From: Dinochytrium kinnereticum
Taxonomy: Eukaryota > Chytridiomycota > Chytridiomycetes > Chytridiales > Chytridiaceae
Assembly: GCA_027604005.1 (NCBI GenBank)
Contig: JADGJT010000275.1
Span: forward strand, 1-32,348
Direction: 5' to 3'
DNA length: 32,348 bases
The notes under the pieces are model-generated. The model had not been told where the DNA came from. It worked only from the letters and a program-made list of their open reading frames with translations, and did no database searches. The stretch's first letter is position 1. Every line of letters begins with the position of its first letter. The position numbers were made by a program, and so were the translations under genes. Shown here piece after piece: positions 21,899 to 32,125 of the stretch.

Positions 21899-22969
21899 TC
21901 TGCCACTTTGATTGATATTCTTTTACATGCTCTGTTGTTTTTTTTTATTTGCTGGGGGCTTCGTTTGATACCCAAACACTTATTTGCTTTTTTGTTTGGC
22001 CATTGCCTTTGCTTTTGAACGAGTGACAAAAGTCTGCTTCGTCTCTTTCTGACGTCTATTATTAATTGCCGTTTTTTGTTTTTCTGTTGGAAGACTGGCC
22101 TTTCGAGCCTTGTTTCTTTTCTTTTCACACTTGAACGAACGTTGTATGTGCTTTTGGACTATGTGCCTTTCCTAGAATACATCGCTTAAGCATGGCCGTT
22201 GATACTATCTTGTGGCTCGCTTAAAAATGATAATCAATCATTGTTATCACTTGTATGGGAGCAGCTCCTCCTTGTCGAAAACTTGATATGAAAAGTTTGA
22301 CATCTGCTTTTTGACGGAATTTAGCCTTTCCCACCACTCCGCGCATGTCAGTTGAATTGGTGGCTGCGTTCTGGTGTTGTGACAGGTGGCGCTGCGGACA
22401 AAGGATGGTGCCGTTGCGGGTAAACACTACTCGATTTAACTCACGAGCACAGACTACAGAACGCGCGTTCTGCAAGGCTGGACTCGGTTAATAAGGGGTG
22501 TATCGGAGCTTGAAATGTCACCAGCATTCTGAGAGGGCTCAAGAACACATACTGAATAGGTAAATATGTAAAATGAATTGCCATCTTTAGGACAGTTAAA
22601 TAACATCGATATTATTGAGCCGTTGCAGCTGATTGACTATTTACTTCACCTCTGAGGTATGTTTTGGTGAGCTTGGAGGTGGATGGAGTCTCGATGCAGT
22701 GATTGATAGCCATGATGATGCATCGTAGCTGTCCATGAAGTAGAAACGCCGTCGTTTGAGGATGCTCAATCATCACGATCCCTTTCCGTTCTGCATCCCA
22801 CAAAACAGATCAGCAACTACCATCCATTACCATCATCGCGTTAACTCATCGCAAACATTTTTGATTACCCAGCTCACGGTTCAGCCAATGACTTGTAGCT
22901 AACCTGCAAACCCTTTCTATATTCTTACTTTTACGCAGCCTTGCAGCACAATCCCGAGTCCCGAACATT
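21899..22969. other. intergenic between secreted proteins B and C
   Basis: No gene and no additional paralogue are recognisable in 1.07 kb. The left part is the T-rich 3' region of B. The right end carries the promoter of C; no clear TATAAA is seen, only CTATATT near 22914. Confidence 0.55.
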
Positions 22970-23317
22970 ATGAATCCTCTCTTCATTCTCACCGCCTTTC
23001 TGCTTGCTCTTACAAACACAGCCGCCGCAACCCCACTCCCCGCTCCTGGCCAGCTCTGCAACTCCGACGAGGTCTATACTGCCGCCACGTCCCGTCTTGG
23101 TACCTACCCGTGCATTTTCAGGACATTCCAAGACGCCTACGTTGGAAGAAATTATTGCGAGGCTTGCAATCTGGGCGCCCTGATTGGGGCCATTGCTCCG
23201 TCGCTCCAGACCCGGCCACAATGTGCGACTGAGTTGAATGCGTTGCTGTTTGGGGGGCAGGTTGTGATCTTGCAGGAGACTTTGAAGAGTGCTTGTGGGA
23301 ATGGGTGGTCGGAGTGA
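22970..23317 (+). CDS. secreted six-cysteine protein C (SPVP family)
   Basis: Single exon, 115 aa. The signal peptide (LFILTAFLLALTNTAAA) is followed by TPLP, the counterpart of SPVP. Six cysteines in the mature part are spaced C-x17-C-x14-C-x2-C-x18-C-x23-C. NYCEACNLGALIGAI matches the middle motif of A (NACRACDFGNLAGAI) best, so A and C may be the closer pair. The last part differs most and ends in a short tail after the final cysteine (ACGNGWSE). No intron. It is co-directional with B, about 1.1 kb downstream. Role unknown; probably extracellular. Confidence 0.85.
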   Translation: MNPLFILTAFLLALTNTAAATPLPAPGQLCNSDEVYTAATSRLGTYPCIFRTFQDAYVGRNYCEACNLGALIGAIAPSLQTRPQCATELNALLFGGQVVILQETLKSACGNGWSE

Positions 23318-23844
23318 TCGTGTAAGAACAGAGTGTTTCCCCTTCCCTCTTCTACTTATTTGTATGGCATACCGGTGATAGGTATCATGTCCCACACTGT
23401 GTTGAAATGAAAGCCTTATTTTTTTCCGTCGAGGTACCCTACGTGCTGCTTCATATTGCGTTTCTATTGCTATAAAATCCTATGTTTAAATCTGCAGAAC
23501 TTACATATTCGTATGTCCCAACAGCCTACATCACCTTACCTCTGCGTGTTTTTTGAACTGCAACATACTGGAACGATGAATGGTGCTGTTGAAGTCGCAT
23601 TATTGGGTCTCATTTCTGGACGAATAAAGAGATGGTCCAGTGTCACCAAACAATCCAGCGAACTGTGCCGAAATGCACAGCACAAGTCCAATACAACGCC
23701 AGCTTTTTGAGAAGCGTGCACTTTCACGGCGTTCATCCTTTACCAAATCAATAATTACTCGCTGCTGGCACCCACATCTTCATACGCATTACAGAGCGAC
23801 AGCCTCCATCTGTAAGAAAAGAAACGGACAGCAACGCGCGCAGC
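23318..23844. other. intergenic downstream of secreted protein C
   Basis: No gene seen. It holds the 3' end of C and the promoter of the following intronless gene. Confidence 0.5.
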
Positions 23845-24654
23845 ATGAGGAGAGAGGGAAAGAGGCGAGCCGACATCTTCAACGGCCGAGGCAAGATCCC
23901 GACAAATGGCACCATCCGCCGCACCCCCAGCTATATTGAGAGTTGCATAAGGAAAAAGTACATTCTTCCTGCCGGCATGACAATGGAGGAGGCCAAGATT
24001 CTGCAAGCCGCAGGTTCAGCATCCGATTTGGCCAGAAACCTTATGAAGATGCAATTGGGGAGACTTAAGCAGCATGTGAAAGCAAGCATCCAATGTAAGC
24101 AAAGCCAGGAGATGAAGGGCAAGGGCAAGACGAAGCGAAATCACCTGAAAAAAAGTTGGGACGATCCACATACCATCTCAATTGAGGAGGAGCAACATCT
24201 ACTCGATCAAGTCATAAACGCCCTTCAACACCGTCACCTTCGTTCCACCGTTCTCACCAAATCAACCGATACCATCCAAGCTTGCCTTCGCAGAAACAAG
24301 TTTGACGATACGCCAAGCATGGAGAAGTACCTCAAACTCGCTGGGTTTGGTCCAAACCGATCATGGCAGTCTCTCGATGATAACGAAATGATGCGTCTGC
24401 ATGAAAACATTAAACGATGGCGTGAGAAGGGGTTGGACGAATGGGAAGTGAGGACCAGTGGGCGGTCACAAACTGTGTTTGGGACTGAGGCGGATGCGAG
24501 GAGGAGCGATCTGAGGGAGAGGTGGCGCCTTCAGATCAAGGGGTACCGGGCAAATTACTGGGGACCATCTGATATGAACGAAGACACCTTTAATGTCAGA
24601 TGTTTGAAGGGTGAGACGGAACATGTTCTGTTTGAGGCGGAGTCGCGGGTCTGA
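23845..24654 (+). CDS. basic orphan protein, intronless
   Basis: Single open frame of 269 aa from an ATG; I do not recognise it. The N-terminus is very basic (MRREGKRRADIF). A helical stretch follows (TMEEAKILQAAGSASDLARNLMKMQ), then a Lys-rich linker (KGKGKTKRNHLKK) and a mixed-charge C-terminal half with several Trp (SWQSL, IKRWREKGLDEWEV, ERWRLQIKGYRANYWG). There is no signal peptide or membrane segment. The lack of introns sets it apart from most large genes here and could mean retroposition or a gene remnant from a mobile element, but I see no transposase or integrase motif. A role in binding nucleic acid would fit the charge; it is not shown. Confidence 0.6.
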   Translation: MRREGKRRADIFNGRGKIPTNGTIRRTPSYIESCIRKKYILPAGMTMEEAKILQAAGSASDLARNLMKMQLGRLKQHVKASIQCKQSQEMKGKGKTKRNHLKKSWDDPHTISIEEEQHLLDQVINALQHRHLRSTVLTKSTDTIQACLRRNKFDDTPSMEKYLKLAGFGPNRSWQSLDDNEMMRLHENIKRWREKGLDEWEVRTSGRSQTVFGTEADARRSDLRERWRLQIKGYRANYWGPSDMNEDTFNVRCLKGETEHVLFEAESRV

Positions 24655-25713
24655 AGCCTCAGTACCTCATCTTGCCTTCCCCATCGTGCTTGATACCCCC
24701 CCCGGTAGCTGAGAAAACCAAAGCCAGAAGAGGTTCAATAAAGCTGCATGACTGGAGCAGAAGCTGTGAAGACGGTGGTATTCCTGGCACGCAACTGCCA
24801 GGAGCTTCGTGCGAGAGAGTGGACAGCGCGGAAAAACCAGCACAAATCCGCCGTCAGCAGCAAGGTTCATCCGATTGGCGATCGTGGGTGCAACGATCGT
24901 TTTTTAAGAAAAATAATCGAAATTCAAGAGGTTAGTCTGAGAGTCGGACCTCGCCGCTCAACTCGTCTCCTGAACTCAAGACGTGGAAGCCACAGCGACC
25001 CCATCGCCGCAGACCACAGTCACTCACTCTTCTCTCCGCATTCACACTGGGGGAGAGCGACGGATCGGTACTGCCTCTCCACTTGGCTCCCGAACAACCG
25101 TGCTAGCGCCACTGAAACTGCAGGTGGAGAAACCAGTAAAAGGAAGGTGTGAAGGAGGGCGCTTCTGGTTGAGGGGCGCGAGCTGTTAGAATTTGGTGGC
25201 GATCGACGTACTTGGATCCATTGTTGCATTGCATTTCTGGGAGCAGGAATTGGTCTCCCGCTGTCGTCTCATCACCATCTGATCCGTTCAATGGGCTGCA
25301 GGAAAGCTGCGTGAGCGAGAACAATATTCCCACGAACACTTCAGGCTAATCTGCAAGTTTAAACGGTGAGGCTCCAGTTCATCCATCTGCATCAGCATCA
25401 TCGCATGCTTGTTTCCGCTCTTCTTCCCTCGTTGTCGCGCATGCATTTCCCCTCAAGAGACGCTGCGCATTATTAAATCCGCTTCCCGTCGTCGTCTCGT
25501 CTCGTTCATCCATACTCCCTGCCCCCACCCTCCCCAGGCTCCTGCCTCAGCAGCAGTTGGATGCCACATCTTGCATCTCAATTTGTCATTCAGTTTGTCA
25601 GGGACGGAAACTTGATTTGTGGCCCTGACGCATATTTTTCTGACGCGCTTGGTGCCCGCGCCATTGTTTTTGCTTTTTGTGATATATTCTCTCTTTAACA
25701 CCTCTGAATAGCA
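24655..25713. other. intergenic upstream of the PPxY membrane protein
   Basis: No gene is supported in 1.06 kb. Several short frames exist on both strands, none with a motif. The right end contains the promoter of the next gene. Confidence 0.5.
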
Positions 25714-27969
25714 ATGGCGGCTCCCTCCGATGCTCAGCATGATCCGGCGGTGATGCGTGAGGCAGGTGAGGCGGTGTTGTCTCATTCAGGTGCGTTATTC
25801 TCTTGTTTCTAATGTAGTTCTGGTTCTTCGTGTCGTTTTCATCCTGATATTGACATAAGATACTGTGTATAATATGACATCAGAAATTGAAATCCCAAAA
25901 CTTCCAAATACGAACTCTGATGCCGAAACGTCCCCACCACCGATTACCTCATCTACACCCATCACCGAATCCTCTGAACCTCTATCTCCTTCACTTTCTT
26001 CATCTTCACCACTCGATTCTGCTGATAGTTTATCCCAAAAAGTCAATGATCCACTGAATTCGTCTTCCGCACTTGACATAACCGTCCCATCAGAACCACC
26101 CCCGTCAACATCAACTTGGATGTCCGGAATCCGGACCCGCGAAAACATTGCCCCTTCCCAATCCATCGTCTCTCCGGATATGGCGCTCATATCCCCTTTC
26201 ACCATCGCCCGCGTCGACCCTTTATCCGTTCCATCTCCTCAAACCGACACATCAGCTCCCGTAGTCGTTGACCCAACACCTGCTCCTGACCAACCTGCAG
26301 ATCCCACACTGATTATACCGATTCCATCTGACTTGCCGAGGACTTTAGCGGCAGAGGCGGCGGAGGCGGAGACGAGGAATTTGCTATCGAGGTTTTTGAG
26401 GAGACAGCCGGCGCGACTTCGGAAGATTGCGGAGATTGCCATCAGATATGATAGGGGGAAGGAATTCTTTTCGGATGCTATTCCGTTGGAGTTGGAGGGT
26501 ATCGTAAGTTTTTCTTCTCTTTATTTTTTATTTTACTTTTTTGGTTATAGCTAAATACTCAGTTATACCCTTTTCACACATGCGTGGTTGCAAAAAAACA
26601 ACTGAAAACAAATACGTGGCTATAACAATAAGCTCCCAAACATAGTCTATACAAACCGCATGCGGATCCTGAACGAAAGCCTCGCCAGTTTCCGCTCCTT
26701 AAAAGACTACCGTCCTATGATACGTACGGTATCCACTACCGTCGGCATCCTCGCGGTTCTTCTCGTGTTGATCCTTCGCGCTCTTCAAATTGGACCTGGA
26801 GGGTTTGCTGGTCAAAATGGGAACGGCAATGGACAGGGAAGTAATAATGGGACTGGTACGATGCCTTCTGGAGGAAATAATGGGACCTCGGCACTTTTGA
26901 GTGGAATTGTCTTTTCTGCTATTTTGATGGCGGTTGTGGTTTTTTGTGTTATGTCAAGACCTTTTAAGGTATATTCTTTTTTTTCTCCCCCCCCATCTAC
27001 TACATATCTTTTGACGAAATATTCGCTTTTGCATTTTGTTGTTGCGTATCGGCCGGTAACCAGCCTTACGAATACGTCGTCCTCGAACTCAAAAAATGGG
27101 AAGAAGAAGACAAACCCATTCGGTTAGTTTGGCGAACTCATCGTGCAACCGATGTATTTAGCGGTTCGGCCTTTAAACCCGTTCAACCTCCTTGGACCAT
27201 CACCATCGAACAACGCGAGCCCACCGAGATTGAAATCGCGGCGCGGGAAGAGCTCATTGCCGCTGCTGGACGTGAAGGTGCACCTGGACTCGCTCCGACC
27301 GCTGCTTCAGAAGGTGCGAGGTTTGTCGAAGTAAGGGATTGGAATGGTGCCCTCTATTTGCCAAAGTATGAACCGCCTGTTAATGAGACGAGCACGCCGA
27401 GAAGCCCATCTGGGTCTATGTCGAGCACGCTTGCCCCTTCTTCGTCTTCATCATCGGTTGGAGGTGAATCGACACCTGAAATTGTAGTGACGGTTTCTGA
27501 TGGGTCTGCGTCCTCACCTCCCACACCTCATCGATCCAGAGGACGTTCCTCATCATCTTCTTCTCCCTCAATACCACTCTACCCACCAGCTCCCACCCCA
27601 ATTGATGCCGACATGGACACCGTGTTGATTGTCACGCCTTACATCCAGACACTTAGCGCGCCACCTCCTCGATACGGTGATGTTGTGAGAGGACGGAGAG
27701 GGGTTTCGCCTGCGAGGGGTAGTCCGTTTAGAGGGAGGTTTGGAAGTGAGGGTGGTATGCGGTTGGGAAGGAGAAGTGGATCGACATTGGGGGTTGATCG
27801 CGGGGTGGAGATGGTGAGGGTTTCGTCTGCCTCTTCTTTAGCGTCGTCAACGACCGGGGCGAATGTGACAGAGGCGATGAGCGTAACGCCAGCAGTACCT
27901 GCTGGGAAACCGCCTGCTTATGGTGACGCTATTGGGGATGGAGTGTCGAGAGGAAGGGATGCATCTTGA
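25714..27969 (+). CDS. two-TM membrane protein with two PPxY motifs
   Basis: Four exons: 25714-25789, 25860-26503, 26633-26968, 27064-27969 (653 aa). Residues 1-185 are Ser/Pro/Thr-rich and disordered. A helical basic part (LLSRFLRRQPARLRKIAEIA) leads to TM1 (about 272-288, VGILAVLLVLIL). A Gly/Asn-rich loop of about 40 residues follows, with NGT sites, then TM2 (about 328-347, SGIVFSAILMAVVVF). The segment after it (PYEYVVLELKKWEEEDKPIRL, then VQPPWTITIEQREPTEIEI) looks like a folded cytosolic or juxtamembrane domain. The Ser-rich tail has PPRY at 553-556 and PPAY at 635-638. PPxY motifs bind WW domains, for example of Rsp5/NEDD4 ubiquitin ligases, so an adaptor or ligase-controlled membrane protein is a reasonable inference. 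No family was recognised. It is convergent with the LRR gene. Confidence 0.8.
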
Positions 27970-28621
27970 TGAAGGTTTGCTCTTTAAGAGTGCTTTTTTT
28001 TTGTTTTGTTTTTGTTTGTATCAGATGGAGAGGATATTTGCCGAGCTATTTTACTATCTGTTTGTCCTGCCCAGTTGAATGAGTTTATAATCTCCTCATA
28101 TTACCTTTGTGGTGGTGTCTCCTCTCAATTGTCCTCGGTTATACCATTATTTTTGTATGTTTTTTTTTTTTATGATTCCTTTTTTCTTTTAATGAGCTGA
28201 TGCTGTTAATGTTTTTTTTGGTCTTGAACACACGTCCCCCTTCTATCTCGCGCTTCGTTTTCTCTTTATGCATCTGTCGTTGATGATCTCATTTTTTAGT
28301 TTTTATGTGAAGCCTGAATGGCGTTGTTGTCTTTGTTAATCTGTGTCTTGAATATAGTTTCTAGTTTGTTTTGTAGGTTTTTTAAAAATGTGATGGCCTT
28401 TTTGCACTGTACTTATCTTTGATTTAATCACGTTTCGGTGTGCTGAGAGGGTCAAAGGTGGAATGATGAACTTTGCTTTATTAACAATGCTGATAGTGTG
28501 TGAAAGGAATTGTGACAAAAGACTGGCACACCTGTAATTACGAGTTGCGGAAAGAGAAGACAAAACATAAACATAAATAGGACGGCGGACACAGTGCCCA
28601 ATCGCGTCTTGAACCTGGATC
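27970..28621. other. convergent 3' region, PPxY gene / LRR gene
   Basis: No gene. T-rich 3' flank of the PPxY gene on the left and 3' flank of the minus-strand LRR gene on the right. Confidence 0.6.
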
Positions 28622-29897
28622 TCAAGACATAGACCTCCTCGGCGTCGCAACGACTTCAATTCCCAACGGATGGACAAACATCCCATTCGCCGACTTAACG
28701 TTATAACACCTCCCCTCCTCCTCCACATTCGGCGACGGCGACGCCAAACAAATATCCTCCAACAACTCTCCCTGTGGCAGGCGAGGCTGAGGCCGATACG
28801 TTGTGCCCGACACCGCCACACCATCCGGAAGCGAAACCGCGACATAATTGGTGGTCTTATTTCCTCCCTTTCTCACCAAAACACCAGGCCTGATGGCCAC
28901 TTTACGGCTTCGCCGGGAGCGGCGCCGGATGTGGAAGATGAGGAGGGCAATTAGGAAGAAAAGGAGGATGAAGATTAGAGGGAGGAGGATGGCGAGGAGG
29001 AGGGTTGGGCTTGAGGATGCAGGGGAGGGGGAAGGGGTTGGGGTGGTGGATTCTGGATTGGAAATTTTGTTGAAAACGACAGAGCCTTCGGGTCTTTGCA
29101 AGATGGAGGACGATGGGGGGACAGAAGAAGCGACGGGCGATGGAGAAGCGTCGGTGAATTGGTGTATGGATTTGCAGCTTTGTTGCTGTGGCTCCAATAT
29201 GAAGGACCGCGGGGCTGGTGAGCGTGGTTGATGCCTTGTTTGAAGGTTGGAAACCTCTGTTGAGGTAAAGCAATTTCCTTGAAGGTTTCTTATAACATAT
29301 GTTAACACCCTGACGCGCGAAAGCATAAAATATAGAGCTGGATAGAATGCTTACAGGTGTTGAATGGAGTGGAATGATTTTGGGAAATACCCTCCGAGAA
29401 GGTTGTTTTGCGCTTCCAGTGTTTCAAGCGAGAGTGATTCAAACGTGGACGGGAATGATCCCGTCAAGAAGTTGTCGCTTATTGCCAAGTGCCGAAGCTT
29501 CTTCAACTTTCCAAGACTCTCAGGAAGCGTACCTGTCAATTCGTTGGATTTCAAAGACCTGTATTAGAATCATTAGCGTTGTAATTAAAATGTCAATGCT
29601 TAACAACAAGCATGCTACTCACAACACCTCCAGGTTGACGAGGCTACCCAGTGATGAAGGTATATCACCAGAAAAGCCAGCGCTGTCCAGCAATAACTCC
29701 CTCAGCTCGGTCAAGCCGCCCAAATCCGCGGGCAACTGAGGTCTATCCTGCATTTTGATTTCACTCAAACGTAGCTTCACAACCCTCCTCCTCTGATTGC
29801 ACTCGACGACACCTCGCTGCGAGCAGCAGTCATTGGAAGAAAAGGGAAGCAGAGGGAAGGCGGTTGAGAGGATCGTGCAGTCCGACGCAGTCGACAT
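28622..29897 (-). CDS. LRR-containing single-pass membrane protein
   Basis: Three exons on the minus strand: 29623-29897, 29355-29558, 28622-29234 (363 aa). The N-terminus is an LRR cap with paired cysteines (DCTILSTAFPLL, NDCCSQRGVVEC). About four plant-type leucine-rich repeats follow (LTELRELLLDSAGFSGDIP, LKSNELTGTLPESLG, LAISDNFLTGSFP, LEAQNNLLGGYFP). After a Ser/Pro/Thr-rich stem, one strong membrane segment spans about 237-260 (LLLAILLPLIFILLFFLIAL), then a stop-transfer HIRRRSRRSRK and a 95-residue cytosolic tail with no kinase. This is the layout of a receptor-like protein. No signal peptide is visible in front of the cap; the first ATG lies only about 95 bp below a TATA box. The exon-3 acceptor (CAAACAAG) was chosen because it alone keeps the phase into the TM frame. 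Confidence 0.83.
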
Positions 29898-30801
29898 TAT
29901 GGTGTCTGATGGTAAATTCTGGACGTGCAGCAAGCGCAGTAGATGAATATTTCACGGAGAACTGGGTGGAACTGGCGTCCAGCGATGCCCTTTTTATATT
30001 CCGAAGGCTCATGGTTGCTCCGCCTTGCAGCGTCTGCACAGCAACTGCCTCAAATGGAAATTCCCAATTGTCACTTGGGGAGTTCGTGGCTGCTACGGGC
30101 TAAGCCGTCCGCCCCAAAATACCGACTGACTGGCGAACGCATAGGGCAGGTAGGCATACAGGTAAGCAAGCAGGCGACGGCCGGCATCATCTCCCTGCTT
30201 CAGGTCACCTTGACGGGTTGTGGTGACTTTCAGGGTGGAATCCCAGGCTGAAGACACATATGGGACGCATACATATAGGCCCCAGTTAATGACTAACCAA
30301 GGGTTTCTCGGCATTATTGTTCTTTGCTCAGCGTTGAACATTTTGCATACGGCGGTGCATTCGGTGGAAAGATTGGCGTTTGCTCTTTTTTGGGTAAAAG
30401 AACAGGCTTGAGAGATCAAGTATGTTGCTGATGACTATCTGCAGTTGAGGATAACGAGTGATGCAGAAATAAAAGCAAACAGATATTCGAAAGAGTTCTC
30501 CTTGCTGTGGCGGCCCATAGCACTCGTTCCTTTGTCTGACCTTCCTCACTCGCTCTTTGCGGAATCTGTAGCTCCACCCAAGGTCAAGCTACCCTTACCC
30601 CTCATCCATTCCTTCCAGGCGCTGTCATGCAGCACCATCTATCTACTCATCATGCTTTCCAGCAAAGCATTCAGTATTCTAGGGCATTTCTGAAAAAAAA
30701 ACATCCAGGGGAGGGAGGGAATGCAGTTAAGATATATCCCATATGTAAAGGGTGCTTTCCTCTATTCTCAAAACAGAAATTTGCAACTGTTGCAGGAAGT
30801 A
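29898..30801. other. divergent intergenic region, LRR gene / SelH-like gene
   Basis: It holds the promoters of the minus-strand LRR gene and the plus-strand SelH-like gene. No gene of its own is seen in 0.9 kb. Confidence 0.55.
29991..29998 (-). promoter_or_regulatory. TATA box of the LRR gene
   Basis: TATAAAAA on the minus strand lies about 95 bp upstream of the ATG. No other ATG occurs between it and the chosen start. Confidence 0.6.
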
Positions 30802-31845
30802 ATGCCCGTACGTTTATGTTTCTAGCGACCCATCCACTATCCCGCAAAGACTCCCAACTGCTCTCTCGTCCTCACTACTCATCATGTCAATCTCTTGCCT
30901 CCATCCCTTCTCATTATTCCAGACTCGTCATTTTCCCCCGCAAAAAACTCACTATGTTCCTATCGGACGCCGCTTAGCCCAAACGAAAGGAGAAGCCAGA
31001 AGATGACCAGCCAAAGAGAAGTAGCACCCGTCTGGCAACTATCAGCAAAGCAAACCCCGACAAACCGGTTCCCGTCCCTAAACCCTCGGCAGTGAAGAAG
31101 GCCGTGGCCACCAAGCCTAGGGCTACGACTGAGAAGAAGGCTGAGAAGGAGGAGGGGACGAAAAGCGAGGAGGGTGATACTGTAAAGAAGGTTGAGAAGG
31201 AGGTGGAAGAAGTTTCAGGGGTTCGGTTTGCTATTGAGAGACAGTGAGTTTTGGGAGTTTTTTTTTCCTTTTCGGGCGGTTGGAACTAATTGAAAAAGCT
31301 CATGTTGATGTAGCCGCCCCCTTTCTTTTTCTTTTCTTTTCTCTCTTTGGTTTGAGCTAATGTATTTCCTCGGTTTCAATGGCAGAGATGGATGCTCAAC
31401 CTACAAATCTCAAAGTCTTCGAGTGAAGAAGGTATCTTCTCCTTTCTTTCTTTCTTTTTTTTTTTTTGTGATGTTTTACAATGGATGTTGCAGTTCTCAA
31501 AGCATTAAAATCTAACCCGCCACTTTGTTTCATTCTGATACATTATCACAACAGACTATTGAAGCAGCATACCCAGGCAGTGAAGTCGAAATCAATCCCA
31601 GAAAATCCCGCAAGAAGGCCTTTGAAGTTGTCGTCTTCCAAAATGGCGAAGGTGTGTACTTCAAAGTTTCCCTTCATTAGTTTCCCATTTTTTTCATATA
31701 GATTCTTCTTCTGCTTGCAAACTTATTCTTTGTCACGTCAGAGAAAATAGCATGGTCAGGTTTCGAGAAGGAACCGAGGGCAGCCAAGTTTCCTACCGAT
31801 GATGTGCTTTTGGGGTTATTGAAAGAATGTGTTCGGGCAGTGTAG
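30802..31845 (+). CDS. selenoprotein H-like thioredoxin-fold protein (Cys form)
   Basis: Five exons: 30802-30807, 30978-31243, 31386-31431, 31555-31651, 31742-31845 (172 aa). The first exon contributes only ATGCCC before a GTACGT donor, giving MPPKRKEKPEDD at the N-terminus. Residues 3-80 are a basic, Lys/Glu-rich nuclear-type tail. The Rdx fold follows: VRFAIER, then the active-site loop QDGCSTY with a single Cys94, then EAAYPGSEVEINPRKSRKKA, FEVVVFQNGE, IAWSGFEKEPRAAKFP and a final helix (LLGLLKECVRAV). In animal SelH the loop is C-x2-U; here the Sec position aligns with Cys94 and the partner Cys is Gln. SelH proteins are nuclear/nucleolar redox proteins. An AATAAA-like word lies about 65 bp after the stop. 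Confidence 0.85.
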
Positions 31846-31921
31846 AAGTCTGGTTGTGGTGGCCTTTAAATGAGGTTTGCGATGTGCTGGAATAGCCAAA
31901 GCATGTATGACGGAATAAACC

Positions 31922-32125
31922 TGTAAACCTGTACATTTACCCCTTGTAAGGGTTTACTGGCGGCTTCGTTGTCTTCAACTACGAGAAATACTTTCGTTTT
32001 ATTATAGGCTTACCTTTCAACTATGAGAAATACTCTAGTTGAAAGGTAGGACAAGAATACATGAGTTTATAGCTATCTAGAAGACTTCTTAGGACTCTAT
32101 AGGACTCAGATAGTGAAAACTAACA
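31922..32125 (-). mobile_element. 3' LTR of a Ty1/copia retrotransposon
   Basis: On the minus strand the LTR begins TGTTAGTTTTC at 32125, directly after a polypurine tract (AACAGGGGAA, 32126-32135) and overlapping the pol stop codon. Inside lie a TATAAA (32066-32071), a long hairpin (32011-32048) and an AATAAA (31998-32003), in the U3-R-U5 order expected. The far end is inferred at TTTACA (31922) because it gives a TG...CA frame; it could also be a few bases away. The second LTR and any target-site duplication lie outside the window. Confidence 0.7.
32011..32048. repeat. 12-bp perfect hairpin in the copia LTR
   Basis: TACCTTTCAACT (32011-32022) and AGTTGAAAGGTA (32037-32048) are perfect complements around a 14-base loop. 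Part of it (TTCAACTATGAGAAATACT) is also repeated directly at 31974-31992 with one change. It sits between the LTR TATA box and poly(A) signal, in or next to the R region. Confidence 0.85.

Noticed and set aside
22931..23395. 154-codon minus-strand frame over secreted protein C
   Set aside because: Shadow of gene C, which has a signal peptide and conserved cysteines.
25103..25339. Minus-strand frame with a leader-like start and a GTACGT donor
   Set aside because: No ATG, a stop lies just upstream in frame, and no continuing exon could be found.
28670..29231. Plus-strand Arg-rich frames
   Set aside because: Complement of the LRR gene's stem, TM and tail exon.
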